NCBI RefSeq assembly: GCF_023053635.1
Contig: NC_086175.1
Location: forward strand, 121,780,740 to 121,844,739
Length of the DNA stretch: 64,000 nucleotides
From: Elgaria multicarinata webbii
Lineage: Eukaryota; Chordata; Lepidosauria; Squamata; Anguidae
Direction of reading: 5' to 3'
Of this stretch, positions 63,863 through 64,000 are shown in pieces (position 1 is the first letter of the stretch; the number at the start of each line of letters is the position of its first letter). The notes beneath the pieces were generated by a model. It was not told the origin of the DNA and searched no databases. It worked only from the letters and a program-made list of their open reading frames with translations. The position numbers and the translations under genes were made by a program.

Positions 63863-64000
63863 TTGCTCTTCCACAAGCAGTAGCTGTGGATAAGGAAAAA
63901 TAACTGATCTCTCTGGGAAATGTTTTTTAGATTGCTGTAATGCCTTGGGACAGACAATTACTTGTGGGTGAACTTCTCTGTTCTTAATGTAAATGATCCC

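Noticed and set aside
62026-64000. The last exon of MRE11 in this window
   Set aside because: I looked for the acidic, Asp-rich end followed by the basic terminus and found none; it must lie to the right.

Overview
The window is vertebrate nuclear DNA, most likely from a squamate reptile (lizard or snake). It holds interrupted genes with GT-AG introns and the divergent pair ANKRD49 / MRE11. The intergenic and intronic space is packed with CR1 and L2-type LINE tails, tRNA-derived SINEs, several foldback MITE families, a Helitron and a DIRS retrotransposon. This mixture fits a lizard better than a bird or mammal; the assignment is inference, since there is no species-specific marker.

Layout. 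Positions 1-5985 and 17169-23153 are the same sequence, offset by exactly 17,168 bases. I counted about 18 single-base differences and no net indel (roughly 0.3%). The simplest reading is a head-to-tail tandem duplication of a 17,168-bp unit. Its right copy is 5986-23153 and its left copy is cut by the window edge, giving a join at 5985/5986. An unmerged haplotype in the assembly would look the same. The unit carries the last exon of ANKRD49, a CpG island with a possible first exon of another minus-strand gene (about 15830-16480), and a nearly whole DIRS element (about 8369-13911).

ANKRD49 lies on the minus strand. Coding exon 1 is 24485-24745 and the terminal exon is 22168-22629, giving a 239-residue ankyrin protein. 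A second, protein-identical terminal exon lies in the left copy (5000-5461). A CpG-rich region (about 27590-28080) looks like the bidirectional promoter between ANKRD49 and MRE11.

MRE11 (plus strand) fills 30676-62025. Eighteen coding exons can be placed with clear splice sites and conserved nuclease motifs; the final exon lies beyond the window. MRE11 is the nuclease subunit of the MRE11-RAD50-NBS1 double-strand-break repair complex. Two oddities stand out. One intron starts with GC instead of GT (33603). The exon carrying the GAR motif has no usable in-phase GT donor and reads into a stop at 50001-50003.

The MRE11 introns hold most of the other mobile elements: a 481-bp non-autonomous Helitron with GC-rich cargo, a 135-bp hAT-type foldback MITE with an 8-bp target duplication, several families of larger foldback elements, and many LINE tails, some nested. 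I saw no CRISPR, operon or other bacterial-type system, and no clearly new gene system. The points most worth following are the duplication with its alternative last exons, the DIRS element with intact terminal architecture, the MRE11 splice anomaly, the Helitron cargo and the unassigned CpG island.
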